NCBI RefSeq assembly: GCF_003208175.1
Contig: NZ_QKMR01000008.1
Location: forward strand, 119,686 to 183,685
DNA: 64,000 bases
DNA from: Ruminiclostridium sufflavum DSM 19573
GTDB lineage: Bacteria; Bacillota; Clostridia; Acetivibrionales; DSM-1351
Direction of reading: 5' to 3'
Each line of letters opens with the position of its first letter. Within the stretch, counting starts at the first letter, position 1. The notes under the pieces are model-generated. The model was not told the DNA's origin. It made no database searches and saw only the letters and a program-made list of their open reading frames with translations. Both the position numbers and the translations under genes were made by a program. This document shows, one piece after another, positions 17,348-26,567 of the stretch.

Positions 17348-18775
17348 TTACCATTGTCTTAATAAATCCTTATAGCGTATATTTACTCCTGCCTCCTGAC
17401 TATCCAGATAAGCATGTAATATATCTTCCGCATCGGTACAAACCGGGTCATGTATACTGCCGTTTATTTCTGAGGCTGCGTAGGCACAACCTCCGCCGCA
17501 TAAAAATGCGACCTTGCAGTTCCTGCATTTCGGCAAGCTCAAAACATCTCTGTTACTCCACAATTTCAAGCTTTCATCCTGTATGTCCAGTTCAGGCTTA
17601 AAGAATCCAAGCCTATATTTTTCAATTCCCATTGCCCCTGAGCAAGTATATAGTTCTCCATTTACGCTGAAGGAAAACTGTCCTAGTTCTCCAGACAAGC
17701 ATCCATAAAAGCGATGAAACGGCTTAGCAAATCGCCTTTCCGTGCCTGACTCAGCACACAATTTAACAATGCTTCTTAGTACACGCATGTCCCCGAAATT
17801 AAATACCTCTTGAGCATGGATATCTTCTTTTAAACTTCTCGTTATTTCTTCAATAAGTTGACTTTCTCTTATAGCGTTGCAATTTTCCGGTTTGTAATAC
17901 TTTATTCTCCCCGCATAATATCCAGCAAAGCTAGGTTTTGCAGTCCACCCACGTTTGTCAACAAATTTGATTATTTCAGGAAGCAGGTTAACATTGCTCT
18001 TGTCAAGGTTTGTTACGGGCCATGTTTTAATATTCAAATCAAGCAAAGTCTCAATGCCTTTAACTGCTGCATCAAAAGTTCCAGTTCCATCCGGAAACTT
18101 ACGCAGACCATCATGACTTTCCTTTGAGCCAATTAATGTCACTAAAATCTGTTCAATATATTGGCTGTATTTAGCAAGTAATTTTTTGAATAAAGGTATT
18201 TCAACTCCATTGCTAAAAATCATAAGCCTACATTCTCTGCCTTCTGATTTTTCCATTTCCATATTGAGGGTAACTCTTTCTAAAAAGTATTCAATAATGT
18301 CATAGTTTTCTTTAATAAATGGTTCCCCTCCAAATAAACAAATCTTACTTCTTTTTCTTCCTGATTCTTTAACTATTTTGCTAATAGCAAGAATTACAGC
18401 ATCAATAGTATCTTTATTCATTACATTCTTATTATTTTTCAGATAATTGTAGCAACAGTAAGAACACCTCACATTACAGTCATATGTGAGATATACTACA
18501 AATACAAGAGGTTCTTCCCGTTCCTCCTCATCTTTTCTGTGTCTCCAATATTCAATAAGTCTAGTTTCTTCTTCGATTGAATTCAGAATATATTTCTTTG
18601 CTTTTAGTTCTTCAAGAGAATTTAAATCGAGACCATCAAAAGAATTATTTTCTATACTATCAAGTTCTTTTAAATGACGTTCTTCAATCGGGTCAATCGT
18701 ACCTGTCAGAGTATTTACCAGTACTCTTTGACCCGATTTATATTTATGTGTTAAGTAATATTTTGAAATATACAT
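17348..18775 (-). CDS. Radical SAM/SPASM protein, paralogue 1 of 5 (first transcribed)
   Basis: A 475-residue paralogue. The N-terminus is MYISKYYLTHKYKSGQR with NTLTG. YDCNVRCSYCCYN is the CX3CX2C near residue 98 and FGGEPF follows. The SPASM cysteines are FYGC, YTC, CRNC, LCGGGC and DPVC, as in the other four. It starts 19 bases after the class II cyclase gene, so the SPASM array is transcriptionally tied to terpene cyclisation. Whether the substrate is the terpenoid, a peptide or a carrier-like protein cannot be read from sequence. Confidence 0.92.
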   Translation of the reverse strand: MYISKYYLTHKYKSGQRVLVNTLTGTIDPIEERHLKELDSIENNSFDGLDLNSLEELKAKKYILNSIEEETRLIEYWRHRKDEEEREEPLVFVVYLTYDCNVRCSYCCYNYLKNNKNVMNKDTIDAVILAISKIVKESGRKRSKICLFGGEPFIKENYDIIEYFLERVTLNMEMEKSEGRECRLMIFSNGVEIPLFKKLLAKYSQYIEQILVTLIGSKESHDGLRKFPDGTGTFDAAVKGIETLLDLNIKTWPVTNLDKSNVNLLPEIIKFVDKRGWTAKPSFAGYYAGRIKYYKPENCNAIRESQLIEEITRSLKEDIHAQEVFNFGDMRVLRSIVKLCAESGTERRFAKPFHRFYGCLSGELGQFSFSVNGELYTCSGAMGIEKYRLGFFKPELDIQDESLKLWSNRDVLSLPKCRNCKVAFLCGGGCAYAASEINGSIHDPVCTDAEDILHAYLDSQEAGVNIRYKDLLRQW

Positions 18776-18794
18776 CTCACCAACTCCGAATTAA

Positions 18795-20522
18795 TTATTT
18801 TTTTTCAAGAATTTTTTTATATTTTGCCATTACCTGAAGGAAAAAAATGTAAGGATATATATAATAGTCAGCTGGTTCAATAGCAGCAGCAGTATATGCT
18901 CCAGGTAATATACCACCTTCTCCCTGTTGTTTGATAAGATATGATATTCCTCGTTCAACTTGCTCATGGTATGTGATATGGTCATTTTCCAAAAAGCTCA
19001 AAACTGCCCAGCACGTATGAACCACTGTGCTTTTCCCTCCTATTGGAGTTCTCGAATAATAGCTTGAATAGTGCTCACCCCATCCTCCGTCATAATTCTG
19101 AAAACCGGCAAGCCACTTTAATCCATCATCCACACACTTCATTCTTTGAGTACTTTTTAGCTTTCCAAGCCCTATCAAGACTCTCGAAGTACCATATATA
19201 TAGCAAAGTCCCCATCTTCCATACCAGCTACCAAAGACCGCATCACTTTCTATCCATTTTATTGCCTTTTTTATTTGGGGCGAATCCAGACTATAGCCAT
19301 TGTCAGCCAATGCGCTGATAGCATGTCCCGAAACATCTGCTGTACTTGGATCCTTTAGCTCATGCCCATATTCTACATGGTAAGGTGGCAGAAGCCCTGG
19401 TTTCTTCCTGCTCTGATTTTTGTCAAATGCAGCCCAGCCACCATCCTTGTTTTGGTTACTTAATAAATATTCAATTGCTTTTTCAATACATTTTTCAAAT
19501 ATTTTGTACCCATGTACTTTCGCTTTAGCAAGAGCCATAAGTACTAGAGAAGTGTCATCATTATCCGTCAACTCTCCATTATCGGAAGTGAACCCCCAAC
19601 CGCCATAAGATGATTGCGTTCTTAAAAGATAGTAAACGCCTTTCTTTACAGCGTTACTACTATATTTGCTGGTCTCAAATAGTGCACAGGTTGCTAATGC
19701 AGTATTCCAGATTTTTAAATCAAACCGATTGAGTCTATTTGATTTTTTCTGTATACAACTTTCTAAAAAAGCTAACCCTCTCTTGATTTCCTGCCAATCA
19801 TTTTTGTATCCTAATAAATGTAGAGCATAGATAGATCCAATAGTCGGCAGAATAGTCTTAAACCAGCTACCATCCCTCAGTTGCATAGAAAGGATTTGCT
19901 TTTCCAACTTTCTTAACGCTGTTTTTCTTAAAAAGCCTTTATTCTTTCCTGTCTTTACGGCTCCAACTACCTGAAGCTGTGGAAATGCATTCCTTGTCCA
20001 TGCTGAGGGAAATAAAAATATACTCCATTTGAATACTTTAGGAAAAAGCATATGTAGATATCCTAAAAATTTGCCAACTTTTAATGGTATAAAGACCATT
20101 TCAGGTGGTGGAAAATAAAATTGTTCATTCTTTTTTACAAGGAGCATTTCGGTGTAAGGATCAACCCACCTGCTTCCTTCATAGTTTTCCAGCCATTTTT
20201 CTATCTTCTTCTTCTGTCCTTGTGAGATATATTTTTCTATAGAGCGATAAGCAAATATTGTACTTTTGAAATCACCCTCAGATGCTTCAGAAATAGGCCC
20301 CCAGCTTCCATCAATATTCTGTCTTTCCAAAATTCCTTTTACAAGCTCGCTCTTCCCAATATCCAGTTTTAGTTCATCCTGTAATATCAAAAATCCAGCA
20401 TCAGCCCATATACTAAAATCAACATCGCTAGAGAAAGCGCCGTCGGAATTCTGAAAAGTCAAAAGTTTATTAATTCCTATTTTAATGCACTCATCTAGAG
20501 TTCTTGCGTCTAAGCCTAACAT
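18795..20522 (-). CDS. Class II terpene cyclase, squalene-hopene cyclase-like (DNDD)
   Basis: A 575-residue prenyltransferase/terpenoid-alpha-barrel protein of the SHC superfamily, slightly shorter than hopene cyclases (about 630). The catalytic acid motif DXDD is present as TDNDDTSL near residue 320, which protonates the terminal alkene. QW-type repeats (QNSDGAFSS, QNKDGGWAAF, FQNYDGGWGE) and the WYGRWGLCYIYGTSR block are clear. I start at ATG 20522 because GGAGG is five bases upstream; a longer frame from 20558 would overlap the UbiA gene. The substrate is probably a linear polyprenyl chain made or attached by neighbours. It is one of two cyclases here. Confidence 0.93.
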   Translation of the reverse strand: MLGLDARTLDECIKIGINKLLTFQNSDGAFSSDVDFSIWADAGFLILQDELKLDIGKSELVKGILERQNIDGSWGPISEASEGDFKSTIFAYRSIEKYISQGQKKKIEKWLENYEGSRWVDPYTEMLLVKKNEQFYFPPPEMVFIPLKVGKFLGYLHMLFPKVFKWSIFLFPSAWTRNAFPQLQVVGAVKTGKNKGFLRKTALRKLEKQILSMQLRDGSWFKTILPTIGSIYALHLLGYKNDWQEIKRGLAFLESCIQKKSNRLNRFDLKIWNTALATCALFETSKYSSNAVKKGVYYLLRTQSSYGGWGFTSDNGELTDNDDTSLVLMALAKAKVHGYKIFEKCIEKAIEYLLSNQNKDGGWAAFDKNQSRKKPGLLPPYHVEYGHELKDPSTADVSGHAISALADNGYSLDSPQIKKAIKWIESDAVFGSWYGRWGLCYIYGTSRVLIGLGKLKSTQRMKCVDDGLKWLAGFQNYDGGWGEHYSSYYSRTPIGGKSTVVHTCWAVLSFLENDHITYHEQVERGISYLIKQQGEGGILPGAYTAAAIEPADYYIYPYIFFLQVMAKYKKILEKK

Positions 20523-20547
20523 AAGCACCTCCAAATAATCAGTTGTG

Positions 20548-21519
20548 TTATATAACATTAAATAAGACTATTGCTCCAGCAAGTTCAAGTAACCATAGCA
20601 CAGTAGTTCCAACCTTAGTAATAATTCCGCAGTGAGCTTCAATTTCTTCATACCTGTTCATCCTAAACATTACCCTTAATATATAATCCACCATTATAAC
20701 GGCTAATATTACCAGGCTTATTAGAATATAAATTGACATTGCTTTTGAGGTTGCTGCTACTGTGTAAAATCCATATGTCCAAATAGCAACACCTGCTGGT
20801 ATAAATATTAGACCAATAAAGAGTGCTACCTTATATCCAAATGTAACTGCAATTGTGTTAGCAATTCCTTTATCATCCTTCCAATCCCATGTTTCACCTA
20901 CCATAAACAACCCAAATAGATTTATAGCCATTCCCACAACACAAAAAGTAATAATATGATGATAAGTTTGAGTAAACAGGTAATATCCAAATGGCATTGT
21001 AATTACCAATGGTACTCCCCTTCCAACATCTCCGAGAAAAGGATACTTTTTTAGTCTTACAGGTTTAGCAGAATAAATAACAGCGAAAATTGTTCCTATA
21101 CCCCATAAAACTACTAGTAAAATCAAGCCATTACTGTACGATAAATGGAGACAAATCAGAAAGCCGATTACTATACTAAATACAACAAAAAGTGCCAATC
21201 TGGTATGTCCTATAATATCTACGGCTTGAGTCAGCTCACTCTTAAAACGTTTGTCCATTTCGTAATCCGCAAGTACATTAATATGAACCGCGCTGTAGTG
21301 AGCTAGTATTACAATAAGTAGCCCCTCTATAAATGTAATAATGGAGTGCAGGTTAATCGTTGCAAAATTTCCATTTAGTCGTGTAACTGACATTCCAAGA
21401 AAAACCCCTATAAAATATGGTGTTAGGTCAGCAGTGAAATATTCTGCTCTTCCAGCAATGATAAATAGTGCTTTTAAAAAGCCGGTTTTTTTATTCTTTG
21501 TACACAAATCACTGCCCAT
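20548..21519 (-). CDS. UbiA-family membrane prenyltransferase (second copy)
   Basis: A 323-residue membrane protein with eight to nine helices. The first Asp motif is HINVLADYEMDKRF (NxxxDxxxD, near residue 80) and the second is ETWDWKDDKG near residue 212; both bind the Mg-diphosphate of the prenyl donor. These enzymes attach a prenyl chain to an aromatic or other acceptor, or occasionally act as terpene synthases. Its end lies 25 bases before the start of the first-listed cyclase and its start abuts the end of the other cyclase. This gives an alternating UbiA-cyclase-UbiA-cyclase arrangement. Confidence 0.9.
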   Translation of the reverse strand: MGSDLCTKNKKTGFLKALFIIAGRAEYFTADLTPYFIGVFLGMSVTRLNGNFATINLHSIITFIEGLLIVILAHYSAVHINVLADYEMDKRFKSELTQAVDIIGHTRLALFVVFSIVIGFLICLHLSYSNGLILLVVLWGIGTIFAVIYSAKPVRLKKYPFLGDVGRGVPLVITMPFGYYLFTQTYHHIITFCVVGMAINLFGLFMVGETWDWKDDKGIANTIAVTFGYKVALFIGLIFIPAGVAIWTYGFYTVAATSKAMSIYILISLVILAVIMVDYILRVMFRMNRYEEIEAHCGIITKVGTTVLWLLELAGAIVLFNVI

Positions 21520-23279
21520 CAGAAATCACCTCCTTTAGAAATAAACTTTCGGTATTCTCCTAATGCCATTAGTGGGAATACTCTACTATAATTTGTGTTT
21601 TCATAAACTTCCAGTGCGCCTACTGTGTGAGGTGATGGCCAATTTCCATCTTTGCATTGCGTTTCCAGAATATACTTAGCTCCTTTCTCAATAGCACTAG
21701 AATACTTGGGGGCAACAGAAATTAAAGTTGTAAGTGCCCATGATGTATGTACAGCCGTACTCATTCCAATTCCCGCATATTCCTCCTTAAAGTAAGAAAC
21801 ATAGCATTCACCCCAACCGCCATCACTATTCTGGTGTTCAACGAGCCATTTAATGGCTTTTTGCACATAATCAGAATTCATATCTTCACCAATAACCTGC
21901 AATGCCTTTAACACCCTTGTGACCGCATAAATATAGCACAACCCCCATCTTCCATACCAAGGGCCAGATGGAAGTTGATCTTTTTTCAAAAAACTTATAG
22001 CTTTATCTATAGAAGGGTGACCTACTCTATACCCTACTTCTCCTAAAGCAATCATTACATGTCCGGTAACATCTGCAACACTTGGATCTTTTAGAATGAC
22101 CATACTATCTTCAATTGTAGTCGGAAGAGTTCCAGGTGTTTTTTTCGCTTGTTCCTTGACAAATGCGGCCCATCCCCCATCTTTATTTTGCCTTCTTTCC
22201 AGCCATTCTGCGCTCTTCATCAAGTAGTCTTTATTTACTCCTATTTTACTTAAAGCCTGCATAGCTACTGCTGTATCATCACAGTCAGGATATATATTAA
22301 CCTCTGGGCAAAATCCCCAACTACCGTTTCTGAATTGTGAATTTATAATGTAATACTTTGCTTTTGCAACGTTATGATTACTATCTGTCAATCCCGCACT
22401 TGCCAATGCGAGAAGAGCAAATGAAGTATCCCATACAGGGAGCCAAAATCTATGTACATAACCATTTTCTTCCCTGCGTCTGGTTTGAAGAAAACCTAAA
22501 GCCCTTTGAATAACATCGCTGTTTAAATCATGTCCAAGCTCTGCAAGTGCAAGGGTAGGATATACTGTGGGTTGGAAAGTTCCAAACCAGCCTCCATTAC
22601 TCAGTTGATTATTTAATAGCATTTTTTCAGCTTTCTTAATTGCCATACGCCTTATTGGACTCCAGAGGCCTTTCTTTTGCCTCAAGGTCTTTAGCAGTAT
22701 TCCACCTGCAGCACCATCACGAACCCAAGCTGGAAGAAATCTATTAAAACCAAACTTGGAATTTGCCGGAATAAGCATCATTTCAATTGGTGGAACCTTT
22801 ATATCCTTCCATTTCTTTCTTCCAAAACATGCTAGAAATATTTCGGTAAAAGGATCTATATACTTTTCGTCTACAGTTTTCATATATTCCTTACCCTTTG
22901 CAACGCACTCAGGATAAACATCAAGCAGTTCAAGAGCAAGAATACAAACTACGGTGTTTCTTGCAGCTGCTGATTTCAATTCGAGCATCTCCTCCATTTT
23001 ATCCTCATCTAGATTAGGAAGCGGCAAAGCTTGCTTGTCCAATATTCCCCAGCTACCATCTCTCCTTTGAAGTCCCATAATGCAATGCGCTGCCTTACTC
23101 TCCCATTCTGGTTCAGTTATTCCAAGAATTTTATTAGTTATAATAGCTACCGCGGTTGGATAAGCATTATAATATATATCTCCCTGCCAAAAAGTACCCA
23201 TATATTGGTTCTCAAATACATTTACTAAAGCTCTGTCAATAGAAGAATTAACTGCTTCCTTTAGATGTACTAATTCCAT
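21519..23279 (-). CDS. Class II terpene cyclase, squalene-hopene cyclase-like (DCDD)
   Basis: A 586-residue paralogue of the other cyclase. The catalytic acid motif reads YPDCDDTAVAM (DCDD) near residue 332. QW repeats include LQRRDGSWG, RQNKDGGWAAF and HQNSDGGWGE, and WYGRWGLCYIYAVTR is present. The CDD form is found in several sporulenol or hopene-type cyclases. I start at ATG 23279 with AAAGGATG just upstream; an ATG at 23288 overlaps that site. Two cyclases in one operon suggest two cyclisation steps or two substrates. Its stop codon shares one base with the start of the following UbiA gene at 21519. Confidence 0.93.
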   Translation of the reverse strand: MELVHLKEAVNSSIDRALVNVFENQYMGTFWQGDIYYNAYPTAVAIITNKILGITEPEWESKAAHCIMGLQRRDGSWGILDKQALPLPNLDEDKMEEMLELKSAAARNTVVCILALELLDVYPECVAKGKEYMKTVDEKYIDPFTEIFLACFGRKKWKDIKVPPIEMMLIPANSKFGFNRFLPAWVRDGAAGGILLKTLRQKKGLWSPIRRMAIKKAEKMLLNNQLSNGGWFGTFQPTVYPTLALAELGHDLNSDVIQRALGFLQTRRREENGYVHRFWLPVWDTSFALLALASAGLTDSNHNVAKAKYYIINSQFRNGSWGFCPEVNIYPDCDDTAVAMQALSKIGVNKDYLMKSAEWLERRQNKDGGWAAFVKEQAKKTPGTLPTTIEDSMVILKDPSVADVTGHVMIALGEVGYRVGHPSIDKAISFLKKDQLPSGPWYGRWGLCYIYAVTRVLKALQVIGEDMNSDYVQKAIKWLVEHQNSDGGWGECYVSYFKEEYAGIGMSTAVHTSWALTTLISVAPKYSSAIEKGAKYILETQCKDGNWPSPHTVGALEVYENTNYSRVFPLMALGEYRKFISKGGDF

Positions 23280-23420
23280 AAAAATCATCCTTTCATATGT
23301 TAATCCGTTAAGGTAATCAATATAATGAATGACATTAAGTTATGTCTTTTAAATTTGAGATAATTTTTCATAAAAATTCATTTTATACTATTAAGTAAAT
23401 GCTCTAAATAATTAAAGAGC

Positions 23421-24356
23421 TTATCGATAAATCATGAAAAATACGTTTGAAAAAAGTATACTGAAAGAAGAAATTGCTACCCACACCGGAATGCGCATTT
23501 CATATCTTTTTATAAGTGTCTCCATAACGGTAGTATCATTTTTTGATTTTACCAGAAGCTGGAGGATACCTAAAAATGGTACAAGCTGCCCTAATGTAGT
23601 TAATATTAATCCAGAAGTATTAAGGTACTCTAAATTAGAATATCCATAAACCAATAGAATACCTCCAAGCATTACAAGCAAAAGAGAAACCTTTACAGCT
23701 TTCAAAACACCCATCTGAACTGGTGGAGTAATAATGCCATCTGCCTTATCCTCAGTATAATCAGCTGCAGTATAGTATAGGCCATTACCATATTGTACAA
23801 ATGCAAGCCCCAAAATCATTAAAAAAACAGGTACACTTAATGACGAATTCAACGTTAACCAACCATACAAAGGAGGCAAAAACATTATTATTAGGAAGAG
23901 GGAAATAGAATTTAGAATACCTCTTCGTTTAAACCTTAAAGGTTCTATTGAATACGCCATTGTAAAAAATGTACCTATTATAAGAAGGATTAATAGGTTA
24001 TAGTTTTTTGTAAAATACGAAAGTAGAAAACCCGAAAGAGAAAACAATAAAAATTCAACCACCAGCATCTTTCTGACAAAAGGCTTTCCAAGCACATCAA
24101 TAGCCTTTGTTAATCGGACCTTTGTTGGAGATTTTTTATCAAAGTTATAATCAAAATAAACATTTATAGCCCCTCCCCAGTATGTTGCAATGTTATAAGT
24201 TATAAATGCTAAAATTACGGGTATACTTATCAGCTCCTTAAATGAACCGAGGTTTAAAATCATAAAAGAAAGAATTATACCCTCGCTCACTGGAGTAAAC
24301 TCAAAACGATTTACTACTAAAAATGCCTTTAGTTTTTCAAAAAATGATACTTTCAT
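23421..24356 (-). CDS. UbiA-family membrane prenyltransferase (first copy)
   Basis: A 311-residue membrane protein with about eight helices. It has INVYFDYNFDKK (NxxxDxxxD) near residue 65 and YTAADYTEDKADG near residue 200. It is diverged from the second UbiA in the operon, so the two probably use different acceptors. It lies 141 bases before the DCDD cyclase and follows a 120-base gap carrying a promoter-like element (24396-24426). GGAGG-like sequence is seven bases upstream of ATG 24356. Confidence 0.9.
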   Translation of the reverse strand: MKVSFFEKLKAFLVVNRFEFTPVSEGIILSFMILNLGSFKELISIPVILAFITYNIATYWGGAINVYFDYNFDKKSPTKVRLTKAIDVLGKPFVRKMLVVEFLLFSLSGFLLSYFTKNYNLLILLIIGTFFTMAYSIEPLRFKRRGILNSISLFLIIMFLPPLYGWLTLNSSLSVPVFLMILGLAFVQYGNGLYYTAADYTEDKADGIITPPVQMGVLKAVKVSLLLVMLGGILLVYGYSNLEYLNTSGLILTTLGQLVPFLGILQLLVKSKNDTTVMETLIKRYEMRIPVWVAISSFSILFSNVFFMIYR

Positions 24357-24395
24357 CGTTAACCTCCTATTTGTATAACGTTGTACTATGCTTAA

Positions 24396-24426
24396 ATTAT
24401 ACTTAAACTGCTTATTTATAACAGTT
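24396..24426 (-). promoter_or_regulatory. Candidate promoter and inverted-repeat operator upstream of the UbiA gene
   Basis: On the minus strand TATAAT (24396-24401) sits just downstream of an imperfect inverted repeat, AACTG-N11-CAGTT (24406-24426), which covers the -35 position; no TTGACA-like box is evident. An activator or repressor site overlapping -35 fits the nearby LuxR-type regulator, but binding is not shown. Confidence 0.35.
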
Positions 24427-24476
24427 CCAACAATTTTATGTATATTTCAAAAATAGTACTATATTTTTAAGACTAA

Positions 24477-25106
24477 TCACAAAACCTTCATTATTCCCCT
24501 CATCCTCACATAACTAATAGCCTCTTTGCAGTTACTCGCATTAAGTTTTTTCAAAATATGATTAATTTGATTTTTTACTGTACTTTCAGACTTATATAGT
24601 CTTTTCATAATCTGGTCTTTTGTGTAACCAGCCTCTATAAGTTCAAAAACTTCCTTTTCGGCTCTTGACAATTTATTCAGAAATTCATTTTCCTTGAGCT
24701 TAAGATAATCTTTGAGAAGAACTTCCATTGGAGTAATACTGTTATAGCAATCCCTTATTGCTTTAAGAATCCCATCAAAATCATTCATTAAAATACAATT
24801 TGTTGCACCTGCAGAAAAGGACTTTATAATTGCTTCATCTTCAAATGATGGAGAAAGAATTATAACCTTTGCTAAATTCCTTCTATTTAATATAGCAGCT
24901 GTGTAAGCACCCTCAAACTTTATGTCATTAAGGTTCAATGCAATTAGTACGATATCAGGATTAGCTATATCAGCAACCTTCAACGTATCATTCATATTTT
25001 CTGTAGTTCCAACAATAAAAATATCCTTTTCTTTGTTTAAAAAGTCTATTATTTTCTTCAACCAGTAATAATTGTTGTCTGCCAGCATCACGTTAATTTG
25101 ACTCAT
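24477..25106 (-). CDS. LuxR/NarL-type response regulator with a degenerate receiver
   Basis: A 209-residue protein with a receiver domain (1-120) and a GerE/LuxR helix-turn-helix (150-205, SRAEKEVFELIEAGYTKDQIMKRL). The phosphoacceptor position of the receiver is Ala (PDIVLIALNL, where PDVVLMDL is usual), the acidic pocket is LADNN, and the conserved Lys region reads CILMND. It therefore should not be activated by normal phosphorylation and may respond to a ligand or to protein contacts. ATG 25106 has GGTGG eight bases upstream. No histidine kinase is adjacent. As the only regulator in the operon it is a strong candidate cluster regulator. Confidence 0.88.
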   Translation of the reverse strand: MSQINVMLADNNYYWLKKIIDFLNKEKDIFIVGTTENMNDTLKVADIANPDIVLIALNLNDIKFEGAYTAAILNRRNLAKVIILSPSFEDEAIIKSFSAGATNCILMNDFDGILKAIRDCYNSITPMEVLLKDYLKLKENEFLNKLSRAEKEVFELIEAGYTKDQIMKRLYKSESTVKNQINHILKKLNASNCKEAISYVRMRGIMKVL

Positions 25107-25171
25107 AATATTTACCACCAATAATATTTAGTTACATAGTTATTTAAATTTTCTAAAACAAACACTTACCT

Positions 25172-26350
25172 CTACTTTTTATCAGAACAAGGGATTAAAT
25201 TCATGACAATGAAAATTATCAGAAATAGTAGACATGTGCCTCCAAAGAATACATAGTTTATACCAAATAGTTCATATACTACGCCCATTACCATAGGTCC
25301 TACAGCCTGTCCAAACCTGAGTCCCACACCATTAAGCGACATAAAAGTCGCAGTTTTTCCTTCTTTAGCATGATCTCCAAGCATAGTCTGAATGCAGGGG
25401 ATACATATTCCATTCGCAGCACCAAGTAAGAAAATTGGAATCAATAAACTCCAAAGTGTAGGCATAAAGGGGACTATACTAAGCAATATTGCATATAGTA
25501 AAAATGCAAATTTTATAAGTGATTTAATTCTGAAGAGCCTTATTAGTCTGACTACAAATATGGACATTAAGGCATCTGCAATTGACATACTGGCTAATAT
25601 AACTCCTATCATAAATGAGGAAGCATTAAAACGTGACTTCATTAAAAAAGGAGTATAGGTTAGATATACTCCATAAAATATAAAGAAAACTGACACGCAT
25701 GTTATAAACGTCTTAAGAACCTCTACGCTTTTGAATCTTATAAGAGTACTTTTCAAATACGCAAAGAATTTTTCCCTATTTTTTATTTCAGGGTACCTTA
25801 AAACCAGAAAAGTTATAATAGCAACTGGAATTGCAATAAATGCTAACAAGAATGGATACTTCGGATTTTCCAGTGCAATAAAACCTCCTATAGAAGGATA
25901 AATTGCCATTCCTATACTCATTATTCCTGCATTTAAACCAATAGCCTTGATTCTATCGGTTCCAGAAAAAAGATCACATATTACAGCAATATTTAAAGAA
26001 CCTAAAGCTCCTGCTCCAATCCCCTGTATAGATCTTAAAATAAGCAATAACTTAAAATTCCCAACAAAGCAACATGCACCCCCAAAAGAACCAAATATCA
26101 TTAGGCAGACTACAATTAATTTCATTCTTCCAAAACGATCACTCATCATTCCAAATACAGGTGTTAAAAAAATGCCTGGTATTGCAAATATTGATATAAT
26201 TTTTGCTACTTCACTCGGAGATTTTTTATAGTATATTGCAAGCTGGGGTAATGCAGGTGAAATACTCGCAACTCCCAAGACAGCAATTAATGTAATCAAG
26301 AAAACTATACATAAATGCAAACTTCCCCTATCTTTAATAAATTTGTGCAT
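25172..26350 (-). CDS. MFS transporter
   Basis: A 392-residue, 12-helix major facilitator protein. Motif A, GMMSDRFGRMKLIVV, lies between helices 2 and 3. Helix 5 carries GLNAGIMSIGMAIYPSIGG, the motif C-like stretch of drug exporters. I start at ATG 26350 (MHKFIKDRGS); longer frames from 26428 begin with a GTG without a site. It is likely to export the pathway product. It lies between the second-transcribed polyprenyl synthase and the response regulator. Confidence 0.85.
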   Translation of the reverse strand: MHKFIKDRGSLHLCIVFLITLIAVLGVASISPALPQLAIYYKKSPSEVAKIISIFAIPGIFLTPVFGMMSDRFGRMKLIVVCLMIFGSFGGACCFVGNFKLLLILRSIQGIGAGALGSLNIAVICDLFSGTDRIKAIGLNAGIMSIGMAIYPSIGGFIALENPKYPFLLAFIAIPVAIITFLVLRYPEIKNREKFFAYLKSTLIRFKSVEVLKTFITCVSVFFIFYGVYLTYTPFLMKSRFNASSFMIGVILASMSIADALMSIFVVRLIRLFRIKSLIKFAFLLYAILLSIVPFMPTLWSLLIPIFLLGAANGICIPCIQTMLGDHAKEGKTATFMSLNGVGLRFGQAVGPMVMGVVYELFGINYVFFGGTCLLFLIIFIVMNLIPCSDKK

Positions 26351-26567
26351 AATTATAATAAACCCCCGCATCAATAATGTGTAATTACTTTCCTCATAAA
26401 ATAAAACTTCCCTATATTTTGAGTACACAAATAGAATAGTCAGTTAGAAACTAAAGTAATATTAAGAAATAATGAGCTTAAAGTTCTGTTTATATTGAAA
26501 AGCAATGAATACTTTAAAAGTAAATTGCTCCTATATAGAAATAAATAAAATGCAAGAATCACCGTAC
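26351..26567 (-). promoter_or_regulatory. Gap with AGAACTTT box and weak -10 upstream of the MFS gene
   Basis: On the minus strand AGAACTTTAAGC (26476-26487) resembles the box upstream of idi. A TAATAT -10-like hexamer follows AGAACT by 17 bases. This may be a secondary start site or a regulator box. No small open frame with a good ribosome site is seen. Confidence 0.25.
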
